NCBI GenBank assembly: GCA_028583605.1
Contig: CM053335.1
Span: forward strand, 17,324,553-17,388,552
Source of the DNA: Dastarcus helophoroides
Lineage: Eukaryota; Arthropoda; Insecta; Coleoptera; Bothrideridae
Direction: 5' to 3'
Length of the DNA: 64,000 nt
The notes under the pieces were generated by a model. That model was not told the DNA's origin. It searched no databases and worked only from the letters and a program-made list of their open reading frames with translations. The position numbers and the translations under genes are program-made. Shown piece after piece: positions 11,640-23,700 of the stretch; within the stretch, counting starts at the first letter, position 1, and each line of letters opens with the position of its first letter.

Positions 11640-12740
11640 AGAGTCTTTATTTTGCTTTAGAACGAACAACGCTGCACAGGACGTTGTTTGAACCACAATT
11701 GGACAGATTCAAAGGTTTGATGTATCAAAATAGAAATGTCGGCTGGGGAAGAAAAAGATTCAAAACATACGAGGGTAAAAAGAAGGTTATGCGCTAGAGC
11801 AAGTTGCCCAAAAATTAACTCCTTAACGTTGGAGAAAAATCTAAAGGTTCCTGAAAATGTAGTCTCAACGGGTCACGCCTAGTCATATAAAAATAAACTA
11901 TCGTGACCATATTGCATCAACACTAAGAACTCGATCTTGTGCCCTATCGCTTAAATTAGATCGTCAACGTTTTAAAACTTGGGGAACATAAACTATCAAA
12001 TCCAATCTCTTTACTTGAAAGGGCCATAAATGCATACCCGACGAATTTTCATGCTCGTTACACGATGGTGTAAAGTTTCAGTTGTAAATATCAATTCATA
12101 TGCAAAATCAACGTTTCCCATTAATCCGTCTGTCCCGCAGAATAAGGGCATTAAATTCTCTCATACAGTTATTGTTTTCTAACAAAATATGAGGGATTAT
12201 GCAGCTCGCAATACCTAAAAAAAAGAAAGCCACCACTGTCAGATACCGTTTACGTCTACAAACAACGATATAAATCAAGTCTTCTGTTCTAAAACAAACA
12301 ATACTGTTTATTTTGATGGAAAGTTCAACTTCGTTCAATCAGAACGGACTTTTTTGCCGCCTAAATCAATTTCGAATTTACCTGAATATCAACCACTGCA
12401 TTTTCAACTTTGTATAAACAAAATCAATAGCTGAAAGTTGCTCTAGATGTCGAAAGTTTCCATACAGGAAACTAACTAAATTAGAACGGAAATATTCTTT
12501 AAAACTTAAATTCACTTTGTGCATGAAGTCGACAAAATTGACGTTTTGGTAATAAATCATTTAATTCAATTCGGTAACAATGCCCTGAAATGAGAGTTTC
12601 AGTTTAAGAACTTGAAGATAGATACTGTAACAAACCGTGAAATTAAATCAATCATAAAATGCACGAACAGCTTTAGTAGATGTTTACTAGAAGCTGTTGG
12701 TGGCTATCAGGGAAATACCCGTACAAGAGTATTCGCATTC
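11640..12740. other. Intergenic, no gene recognised
   Basis: AT-rich. Short ORFs on - at 12108-12338 and 12378-12560 have no recognisable content and AT-driven composition. No RNA gene was seen. Confidence 0.4.
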
Positions 12741-12745
12741 TGGAC

Positions 12746-12794
12746 GTTCGAAGAGCGATGAGTTATCAGAGAAATAACTCATCGCTCTTCGAAC
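12746..12794. repeat. Perfect hairpin, 21-bp arms
   Basis: The 21 bases at 12746-12766 (starting GTTCGAAGAGCG) are exactly complementary to 12774-12794, with a 7-nt loop. It abuts the first satellite C unit, so it marks the outer edge of the left array. Confidence 0.9.
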
Positions 12795-14790
12795 TGCAGA
12801 TTCCTTGTCGAAGACCAAATTCCAAATTTTATGTTCTCCTAAAAATGTTAGAACGATCAAAGCGGTTACAAACTCGTTTTAAAATATCTAGACGAAATAT
12901 GACTATTACAGAGAGGAAGCTGCAGAAACAATCAGCATTATGTCTTATTTCAAACAACGCTAGGATTAAAGAGTCGTCGAGTGGAAACTAAGCGCGTCCG
13001 GTTGCTAGGGACGCGGTAGCAGGAGTCATGGGCGTGGCTTCACCGTTGTCATAGAATTTTAGAGACGCAGAATCTCTTTGGACATAGATTTTTATGCAAT
13101 CGAATAACCACTCGGTATGTTATTCAATTCTAGACGAAATGTGACTAATACCGAGAGGAAGCTGCAGAAACAATCAGCATTATGTCTTATTTCAAACAAC
13201 GCTAGGATTAAAGAGTCGTCGAGTAGAAACGAAGCGCGTCCGGTTGCTAGGAACGCGGGGACGCGGTCTGCAGATTCATTGTCGAAGACCAAATTCCAAA
13301 TTTGATGTTGTCCTAAAAATTTTGGAACGACTAAAGCGGTTACAAACTCCTTTTAAAATCTCTAGCCGAAATGTGACTAATACCGAGAGGAAGCTGCACA
13401 AACAATCAGCATTATGTCTTATTTCAAACAAAGCTAGGATTTAAGAGTCGTCGAGTGGAAACGAAGCGCGTCCGGTTGCTAGGGACGCGGTAGCAGGAGT
13501 CATGGGCGTGGCTTCACCGTTGTCATAGAATTTTGGAGACGTAGACTCTTTTTCAACATAGATTTTTATGCAATCGAAGAAGCCCTCGGTATTTTATTCA
13601 ATTCTAGACGAAATGTGACTAATACCGAGAGGAAGCTGCAGAAACAATCAGCATTATGTCTTATTTCAAACAACGCTAGGATTAAAGAGTCGTCGAGTGG
13701 AAACGAAGCGCGTCCGGTTGCTAGGGACGCGGTAGCAGGAGTCATGGGCGTGGCTTCACCGTTGTCATAGAATCTTAGAGACGCAGACTCTCTTTGGACA
13801 TAGATTTTTATGCAATCGAAGAACCACTCGGTGCTTTATTCAATTCTAGACGAAATGTGACTAATACCGAGAGGAAGCTGCAGAAAAAATCAGCATTATG
13901 TCTTATTTCAAACAACGCTAGGATTAAAGAGTCATCGAGTGGAAACGAAGCTCGTCCGGTTGCTAGAACGCGGGGACACGGTCTGCAGATTCATTGTCGA
14001 AGACTAAATTTCAAATTTTATGTTGTCCTAAAAATTTTGGAACGACCAAAGCGGTTACAAACTCGTTTTAAAATCTCTAGACGAAATGTGACTAATACCC
14101 AAAGGAAGCTGCAGAAACAATCAGCATTATGTCTTATTTCAAACAACGCTAGGATGAAAGAGTCGTCAAGTGGAAACGAAGCGCGTCCGGTTGCTAGGGA
14201 CGCGATAGCAGGAGTCATGGGCGTGGCTTCACCGTTGTCATAGAATTTTGGAGACGTAGACTCTTTTTCGACATAGATTTTTATGCAATCGAAGAAGCCC
14301 TCGGTATTTTATTCAATTCTAGACGAAATGTGACTAATACCGAGAGGAAGCTGCAGAAACAATCAGCATTATGTCTTATTTCAAACAACGCTAGGACTAA
14401 AGAGTCGTCGAGTGGAAACGAAGAGCGTCTGGTTGCTAGGGACGCGGTAGCAGGAGTCATGGGCGTGGCTTCAACGTTGTCATAGAATTTTAGAAACGTA
14501 GACTCTTTTTCAACATAGATATTTATGCAATAGAAGAAGCATTGGGTATTTTATTTAATTCTAGACGAAATATGACTAATACCGAGAGGAAGCCAGAAAC
14601 AATCAGCATTATGTCTTATTTCAAACAACGCTAGGATTAAAGAATTGTCGAGTGGAAACGAAGCGCGTCCGGTGGCTAGGAACGTGCGGACGCGTTCTGC
14701 AGATTCATTGTCGACGACCAAATTCCAAATTTTATGTTGTTCCTAAAAATTTTGGAACGACCAAAGCGGTTATAAACTCGTTTTAAAATT
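12795..14790 (+). repeat. Satellite C, left array (~238-bp monomers)
   Basis: A conserved core (TCTAGACGAAATGTGACTAA through ACGAAGCGCGTCCGGTTGCT) recurs about every 238 bp. Between cores sit two alternative linkers: type a (GCGGTAGCAGGAGTCATGGG...) and type b (CTGCAGATTCATTGTCGAAG...). Linker order is b a b a a b a a b, with b starting near 12796, 13264, 13981 and 14695, giving a ~714-bp higher-order unit over most of the array. Short ORFs here (such as 13794-14243) are by-products. Confidence 0.92.
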
Positions 14791-15510
14791 TGACACACAA
14801 AACTTCTAATAAAACGGAACATTCGTCAGACGTCAGTCGAGTTCGTTAGCGCAATTCATAACGGATTTCCCCCCATTTACCAATTTCGCGATTTGCATTG
14901 TTTACGCTTTCGTGAGCTGAGATTTAACTGTGACAGAAAGGAAATTTAACTGAAACTGTCGCCCTCGAACTATAGTTTCAGGGGCGACAAGTACAAAAGC
15001 CGCCCTGTTTATAGTCGACACCGGAGCAAAATTCGCAAAATTAATTTCATTATTTTCCGTTGCGGATTAATTGCCCTGACGCGGATACGCTTTAGGAAAT
15101 TTGCGAAAATGCGAATGTATACTTTGGGGGTGATTTCGAATGAAACACTTGCGTTCGAGCTTGAACTATTCATAAATTCGGATACGTTGCTTGTTGGCAA
15201 ACACAAATATTAACTTGTCGGAGATTCGTCAGCGGAAATTAAAATTTGCTACAAGATATTCCCTACTTAGTGCCAATTAGAATTCGCAAACGCTAATTAG
15301 CTGCAAACCTGGAAATTCACTGTTGACAGTGACATAATGAGGAACTAAATTGATTTCTTATTTGCTATTCCAATTCTGCTTTTACCACAGCAGGAGAGAA
15401 GATTACTAAACATAGCTGCAGAAGTTTTTTTTTAATTTTATAATGATATCCTGGGACCAAAAATAACAAACAAATACGTAATATAACGATCCCAGAATAA
15501 ACACGAATTT
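14790..15510. other. Spacer between inverted satellite arrays
   Basis: Non-repetitive, GC-moderate DNA. A short imperfect inverted repeat around GAAACTGTCGCCC and GGGGCGACA lies near 14954-14991. No convincing ORF was seen. It could hold an untranslated first exon of the LRR gene, but I cannot show that. Confidence 0.4.
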
Positions 15511-15514
15511 TCTA

Positions 15515-16730
15515 TAAGAAATAAGACATAATACTGATTGTTTCTGCAGTTTCCTCTCGGTATTAGTCACATTTCGTCTAGAATTGGATAAAATACCGAG
15601 TGCTTCTTCGATTGCATAAAAATCTATGTTAAAAGAGAGTCTACGACTCTAAAATTCTATGACAACGGTGAAGCCACGCCCATGACTCCTGCTACCGCGT
15701 CCCTAGCAACCGGACGCGCTTCGTTTCCACTTGACGACTCTTTAATTCTAGCGTTATTTGAAATAAGACATAATGCTGATTGTTTGTGCAGCTTCCTCTC
15801 GGTGTTAGTCACATTTCGTCTAGAATTGAATAAAATACCGAGGGCTTCTTCGATTGCATAAAAATCTATGTTGAAAAAGAGTCTACGTCTACAAAATTGA
15901 CAACGGTGAAGCCACGCCCATGACTCCTGCTACCGCGTCCCTAGCAACCGGACGCGCTTCGTTTCCATTCGACGACTCTTTAATCCTAGCATTGTTTGAA
16001 ATAAGACATAATGCTGATTGTTTCTGCAGCTTTCTCTTGATATTAGTCACATTTCGTCTAGAATTGAATAAAATAGCGAGTGCATCTTCGATTGCATAAA
16101 AATCTATGTTGAAAAAGAGTCTGCGTCTCTAAAATTTTATAACAACGGTGAGGCTACGCCCATGATTCCTGCTACCGCGTTCCTAGCAACCTAACGCGCT
16201 TTGTTTCGACTCGACGACTCTTTTATCCTAGCGTTGTTTAAAATAAGACATAATGCTGATTGTTTCTGCAGTTTCCTCTCGGTATTAGTCACATTTCGTC
16301 TAGTATTGAATAAAGCACCAAGTGGTTCTTCGATTGCATAAAAATCTATGTCCAAAGAGAGTCTGCGTTTCTAAGATTCTATGGCAACGGTGAAGCCACG
16401 CCCATGACTTAGGTTACCGCGTCCCTAGCAACCGAACGCGCTTTGTTTCGACTCGACGACTCTTTAATCCTAGCGTTGTTTGAAATAAGACATAATGCTG
16501 ATTGTTTCTGCAGCTTCCTCTCGGTATTAGTCACATTTCGTCTAGAATTGAATAAAATACCGAGTGCTTCTTTGATTGCATGAAAATCTATGTTCAAAAA
16601 GAGTCTGCGTCTCTAAAATTCTATGACAACAGTGAGGCCACACCCTTGACTCCTGCTACCGCGGCCCTAGCAATCGAACGCGCTTTGTTTCCACCCGACG
16701 ACTCTTTAATACTAGCGTTGTGTTCACGAT
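15515..16730 (-). repeat. Satellite C, right array (inverted)
   Basis: The same monomer as 12795-14790 but reverse-complemented; TTAGTCACATTTCGTCTA recurs near 15565, 15808, 16047, 16287 and 16528 (period ~240 bp). Only type-a linkers are seen here. Sequence divergence is somewhat higher than in the left array. Confidence 0.92.
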
Positions 16731-16889
16731 TGTTCCACACGTAGCCAAAGATTTACTAGCATTAGTCAAGCCAGTCTTTGCATTAATAAGCTTTTAGTTC
16801 TACAGTAATTCTAGAAGAATTAAATTAAGTTAACTGTTTCCAACAAATAATTGATTTTGTCCCCCCCAGATATTCCTTAAATATCTAAC

Positions 16890-17095
16890 GCCAATGATAC
16901 ATTTTGATTACCCAATTTATCAACACCCTCGTGTTAAAATTGACCCGTCTGTCTTACCCCAAAACGTGTAAATTTCAACACAAAAGTGTTGATGAATTGA
17001 GTAATCAACGATTTACCCGCCTGGGGTAAAACTTTCCCCAAAGCGTGCAAATTTTAACACGAAGGCGTCGATGATTTGAGTAATCGACGTAGCAT
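16890..17095. mobile_element. Foldback/MITE-like repeat upstream of LRR exon
   Basis: Blocks of the type GATTAC..TCAACAC..GTGTTAAAATT and GGGGTAA recur three times in alternating orientation between about 16898 and 17090, so the segment folds on itself. It ends only ~45 bp before the splice acceptor of the LRR coding exon. No coding capacity. Confidence 0.6.
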
Positions 17096-17139
17096 CTGAC
17101 AGTATCAGAGTTAAATTTTCATTATTTATCCTTTCCAGG

Positions 17140-17751
17140 ATGCTTTTAAGATGGTATCAACTTACAATATGGCTGACATCCTTCAAACTAATATGCATTA
17201 GCGCCATCTGTCCCCCTCCCTGCGTCTGCAAGCAAACCGATCGTGGTAAACGCCAAGTGTCCTGCTTTGGCGGCGGCCTACAGGAAATACCTGCCACCGA
17301 AATGGACCCCGGCATGGAAATATTGGACATATCAGCCCCCGATAACAAGTGGAACGCCCTATCGATAACGACCGTCTTTCAGAACTTCAAACACTTGGAG
17401 GAATTGCGTTTGAGAAAGTGCAGTATTCAGCAGATTGGGGTGCATACATTTTGGGGCGTTCCCTCGTTGAAATTATTGGATTTATCTGTGAATAACCTAA
17501 GTGCCGTGTCCGAGCATAATTTCCGCGGTTTGGTGAATCTCGTGGAGCTGAAGTTGGATGACAATAGGATAGTGAGTTTGCAGAGTGGCGTGTTTAAACA
17601 TTTGACCGAATTAAGGATATTGACAGTGCAGAGGAATTTGTTGGAGGAATTGGAGTCTAGGACGTTTTTGAAGTTAGGTAAATTACATGTGCTCAAATTG
17701 AATGGGAATAAATTCGAGGAACTGGATCCTGAAGCATTCAAGGATATTCCG
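17140..17751 (+). CDS. LRR protein, coding exon 1
   Basis: Start ATG at 17140-17142 is one base after a splice acceptor (CTTTCCAG, 17131-17138). The 204 codons encode the signal peptide, N-terminal cap and the first five to six repeats, such as [19 protein letters not shown] and [14 protein letters not shown]. The exon ends at a consensus donor GTAAGAAG (17752). Without splicing the frame would stop at 17773-17775. Confidence 0.9.
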
Positions 17752-20700
17752 GTAAGAAGAATTTTTTTTGTGTAATTTTTTCTAGTCCTAATGGGGAAAA
17801 ATTTTGAATGTTTTATCTTTCGAAATCCTGGACATTGGTTATAAACAGCTGGTTCTGTTTCTAATAGAGTTATCTACATGATTAAACATGAATATAATAG
17901 TTTTTAAAATTTTTGTCTCGGTATCTATGAATAGGTCTGACCTTATCGGAAATAAGCTTGGAGAAGCTAGACTAATTTCGATCGAATTTTCATTAAAAAG
18001 AAATATTTTCTTAGTTATAATTAAGACTATTTTGCACCCCGTCACATTTTAGGCATTACAAATAAAAAATTAGTTCGTTGATGGTGGTTAATAAAACAAC
18101 GACTTTATCTTTGTGTTTAATAATTCAAACATCTGTTAAGAATTACTTTTTAAAGTTCATGGTAATCCTGCAACTACTCCAGATTCTATTTCACAATCAT
18201 TTACTCCTCGCACTATCCTAAATAACCCCTTTTCTCCCCAATCCTTTCCCCACGAATTTGACACCAACCAATATTTTGTACCATTCTCAACTCCCCATCC
18301 GATCAGCTTAATTGCATGCGCTCCACGAAGATCCCCACAAACATGATGATAAATGCCTGAAAAACCATAATTATTGACTAAGTTGTATTTTTATTACTGC
18401 CTTCTTCATCCTTATTATGCCCTTCTATTTCCCTTGACAAGCCAAAGTCGCTCTTTGAGGTATCAGGGACCATATCTTTTGCAAACATCAACAAAACGAA
18501 CATAAGTGCCCTGCTAGGGCATGCCAAAGCCCATGGGCCCACACCATAAAGAGACCCGTATCACAAAAAGGACATCACCAAGACAAATTACTTTCAGTGG
18601 ACCAGTGCAAGGTACTTTTTATAAAAATTAAAACTTTTTTCTACATTTTGCCTCTAGCTTCAAAATATTAACCTTTGTATTGCAATTTTAAAAAAAGATT
18701 TTTTAAATTTCGACCTAAATCTAGTAATTTTTTATTGAAGTCATAAGTCGTCGCTATAGTTTAAGAAAATATTTAAAATTTTCAATTCCTTTCTTAGGTA
18801 CGACTTTTTTGGAATTTTAAATTCAAACTGGATAAGGTAGTAAACATTTGTAGAAAAAATTTGTTAAATGAAATAAAATCTGGAAGTATCCAAATTCGAA
18901 TCTCTTTGTATACAGAGAGAAATTTGCGACTTCCTTTTTTATATTCGAATTTAAAAAGGAAGTTAGATTTTTTTTAATAAACTGTACGTTTGTAGTTTAA
19001 TAAACGAGCTGATGTGATGGAAATCGTGAAGTATATTGACCTCTTTATGGAATGTACCAGAGTGCTGTTATCGCGGTTATTCATGTGTAAGTGGGCTTTT
19101 ATACTACACTAGAGGCTTTCCGTGATGGAAACATCCAGAAGCAAACGTTGGATAATATTATACGCGCTCCCCATCGTAATTTATTCACTCGGAGTTGTTC
19201 AGTAATCGATTCTTGCTATTTGTTGTTTGTTATATCACGTTATGTCCTTTACTTTTAGTTTAAATAAAGTATTTTTAACTTACAGCATCTTTCTAAACAA
19301 ATTTAACACCTAACAGCACCATAAAAATAGAAAGAAAAAATGTCCTATTCAAATATAAAAATCTAAAAAATAGAAATCGACATTTTGGGTTTAGAGTTGA
19401 AATATCGTATAAAAATTTTCAGTCTCTTTGAAAACTTGAAAAGCTGCAGATTTCACTTTCACATTTTAAGGCATAAAAATCAAAGCATTGAATTTAAAGG
19501 TAAACAATTGGTTTTGGTAGAACGGACTGGTCTTTGGTTATCTTCAAAAATTGAAATACAAATCTTGTCCCTTGAAACCAAGAAAGATTAAAAAACACAA
19601 CAAAGGTACAATACCTCTTTGAAGATGATAGCTTGGCTATCGAAGCACGTTAGAGCAACCTTTGTTGTGTTTTTTAATCTTTCTTGGTTTCTGGGGACAA
19701 GATTTGTATTTCAAACAATAATTAAGGTTGAAATTTTGATTCTTCTTAAAAAAATTGAGGACAAACGAAACCCAATGTGACATTATTTTATAAAACATCT
19801 ACTTACCTCCGACATATTTAAAAAAATCTGCATAAATATTAAAAGAGGCTGTTACTGGACCGTTATTGAAGATTTCGTGCCTAATTAATTTCTCAGCACT
19901 TTCAGGAGTGGCTTGTCTTGGAGCCACCACATAAGCAGATCTACCTTTATGAAGTAGATTGCTGCCCTGGAAAGCCGAATCTTCGTCGCACGTGTGTTTA
20001 CATGGTGGAGTAGGAGCAATAAAGTCTTTTATCTGAAGATGTGGTGGAATGGGATAGTTTCTGCAACCCTAAAACACACAGATTTTTGCAACCCTAAAAT
20101 ACATAGATTTCTGCAACCCTAAAACACATAGATTTCTGCAACCCTAAAATACATATAGTTGAAAAAAAATCATCACAATTTCAAAGCTGCCAGTTAAATG
20201 TTCTCTAACGTACGAACGTGGTAAAAGTTGAAAATATTTACAATGATAACCATGATCTTGGCCTCATTAATATGGTGCTTCACTGGAAATATTTTCAACT
20301 GAATCCAGCCAAGGCTTCTCGCTTTATCGATCTTCTTGCTTTTGAACGGTGGTGGCTACTGTCTTCATTGACCTTGGACGCCCTCATAAGAGTATTGTAA
20401 CAAAATGGAATTATAATATTTAGTTAGGAATCTTCTAGAAAATTTGACAATAAGTCTTATCTGCTCGTTCCTTCTAGAACCCGGAACGAGATCTATAGAC
20501 AGTCGGGTCGGCTTTCCTTCGGTGAGTAAGTCGGTTAGTCAATCAATGAATAGGTTAGTCAGTTAGTTAGACAATGAATAAGTTAGTTAATTAAACAGTG
20601 TTAGTGAATTACAATTGTAGTGTTCCGGAATCAGTTGGAAATAAAGTGGTTACAATTCACGAAGTGTTAGTCATCCAAACCGATAACGAGCAACAGTATT

Positions 20701-23700
20701 TTTCTTACCTCATGAGTACCAAATTCGCCCCCCGTTACCACACCGTGATAAACCCAATACTCCCAAGCTGTTTGTTCGGGACCACCACTACATCCAGCGC
20801 TAGCTTGTGAACATGACAGTATATCGACAGACGACACTATATCTTGAATGGTACCATTTGAAGTGAATGCAAATTCTGTCGGAAATTGCTGATGCGGCGC
20901 TTACAGCCTACAACGAACGAGTCCATAGAAGGTTTTACCCCTTCACCACATGCCGATGTACATCCCCTTTACCACATGCCTAGTACATTCCCTTTACCAC
21001 ATGCCGATGTGGTAAAGGGGATGCCGATGTGGTAAAGGGGATGCCGATGTGGTAGAGGGGATGTACATCTGCATGTGGCAAAGGGGTGAAGCCTGCTATG
21101 ACTTTAATCATAAGCCACAGTGATTAGTTCAGTGCTCTAGTACAGCGAATGAAATTATTTTCGTTAATTGCATTACAATAATAGTAATAAAGCGAAACCA
21201 GATTCTCTCCTTAAACTGACACCTTCTGTTTCGGTTTTGTTCAAAGCAGAAATCGAAGTGTCCAATGATTAAAAATAGCTTAAACTGGTTTCAAGAGCAA
21301 CATTGGAAGTAGTGACTTAGGTCCTAAATTCGGAGATTAAAAATGAAATTTCCAAAATAAAATAAAGTTCCACTTGACGTAGTTTTTTTTTAAATTAAAC
21401 CACCCGCAAGGGGGTTTAATTAGTAATCAATATTTGTGTTCTTTGTAAGTAACTAAGGAATCTGTTTGAGGTAGAGGTAACTTACCCAACAGGAACCGCA
21501 GTTGGATTGATCCCTAATCAGGTTAAGTGATCTGCAGTATGGCCACTGGACTCTAGCATCAAAATTTTCTGGAAGATCATCAGAAGGGATTTGTTCCTTG
21601 TGCTGAAGATTATGCTGACCGTCTATTCTCGCAGCGTACACTTTGTGTAATGAAGGATGTACTTCGTAGGCCAAATCATCGTTAGAAATTTTCCATTTGT
21701 TGTTTGGACTCCTAATGCGATCAAGACAATCTGGTGCTAATCCATTGTCTTCATCGCTGCCATAGACACTGCAGGGAATTAGGATGCAAAAAAATAACAG
21801 TTTCATGGTACTTGCAGATTAATTGGTCCCTCGTAATGTTGTCTTATTTATAGGTCCCTCGCAATGTTGTCTTATTTATAGAACATTTTACTGCACATTT
21901 AGAATAAAATCGTGATTTGTACATACAATAAAATGGATGTAAAAAATTCATCATATATTTTTAAGTGTGAAGCGTGATTCACTAGAAATAAAATCAATTT
22001 TATAAACATCAATTTATAGTTTATATGTTTTCTGTCATGCAGCAATAAAACTGTTTAACGTGTTTCAATACAAATAATTTTTACTCAATTAACAGGTTTT
22101 TTAAACGACACTTTTTGGAGTTGTAGTGGAACGAGGCAGTTAGGATTTTTTCCAAAACGTGTTAAAAAAAATACACACTTACCTAATATACAATTATGAA
22201 TTTTCATCCTGACAAAGTTTTATGACACACCACACGAGGTGCTCAAACAAATTTTAACTTTCCATTTAATCCTTAAAGTTAAAATTATGTGTTTCAATTT
22301 TGAAGGGTATTTGGACACGTATTGAAACTGTTTAAAACTTCTCAAGGGAATATTCCCTAATAAAAACATATGTGATAGACAGACGCTCGTTTAGACAGGC
22401 ATAAGTACGCTTAGGCAGACATAGATACGCCCGGACAGACAGACAACACACCGAGGTGATAGCATAGGTGTTTGTTCAATTTGGGTAAAAGTTACTAATT
22501 AAGACAAATTTCTAGAAGACATGGTATAGAAAAAGTAGGGACTAAATTGGTAAAGCAGTAGAATGTACGAGGAGACAAATAACTAACACATTTGAAGGTT
22601 ACCTTAGGTTATATACAGTACTTAATACAATTTTTTTATTTTCGCGATAATTATCACAAGAGCATTAAATTATTGCATTTTCAACCAATCCCAAGCTGTG
22701 GTTAAAGTTTTAATCTTCTAACTCATCACCAAAGATGAAATAAAGAAGAAAACAATAAAATTTAGGCCTGATTGAGATCCATTTTTAATTATTCATATTT
22801 TGTGATATGGTCGTCTTATGAACAATACGATTTTTGGAAAAAGCGTGAATAATTTCATTAGAAAACTGCATAACGCTTGCCTATGTTATTTTACTTAAAT
22901 CTGCCATTTTAAAGATAAAACAAAGTAGAAAAAAGCTTGGCTAAAGTTCTTTATAAATTAATAATATTTTGTAATATGGTCTACTTATGAACAATACGAT
23001 TTTCGGTAAAAGTGTGGAGAATCTTAAAATAAAACCGCATTAGGCTTGCTTGTGACATTTTATTTAAATCTATTTGGTTAAAGAACACTTATTTTATAAC
23101 AGAAGCATTTAAGCGTCATTTGCTCAACATTTAAATGTTGATTACAGTTTGTTCTACTATTTAAAATAAACTTATTTTTATACTGCAAGAGTATCATTAT
23201 TTTGGAGATCATTCCTGTTAATAAGAACAATTGAGCTTGGCTAGTGTTTGTTTTAAATCATTAATATTTTGTCATCTTATGAATAATACGATTTTCGGAA
23301 AAAGCGTGGAGAATCTCAAAATAAAACTGCATAATGCCTGCTTATGACATTTTATCTAAATCTATTTGGTTATAGAACACCAATTTTACAATAGAAGCAT
23401 TTTAGCGTCATTTGCTTAACACTTAAATGTTGATTGCGGTTTGTTCTACTATCTAAAAGGATCAATTTTGTGATATGGCCTTCTTATGAACAATACGATT
23501 TTCGGAAAAAGCATGGAGAATCTTGAAATAAAATTGTAATACGCTTGTTTACGTTATTTTACTTAAATTTGTTTAGTTAGAGAACATCAATTTTACAATA
23601 AAAGCATTCAAGCTTCATTTGTTTAACACTTTAACGTTAATTACGGTTTGTTTTACTGTTTAAAAGAAACACATTTCCATACTGCAAGAAAAGCATTATT

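Noticed and set aside
12795..16730. Satellite C ORFs such as 13794-14243 and 16409-16597
   Set aside because: The same short peptide text recurs in every monomer in varying frames; no start context or conservation beyond the DNA repeat.
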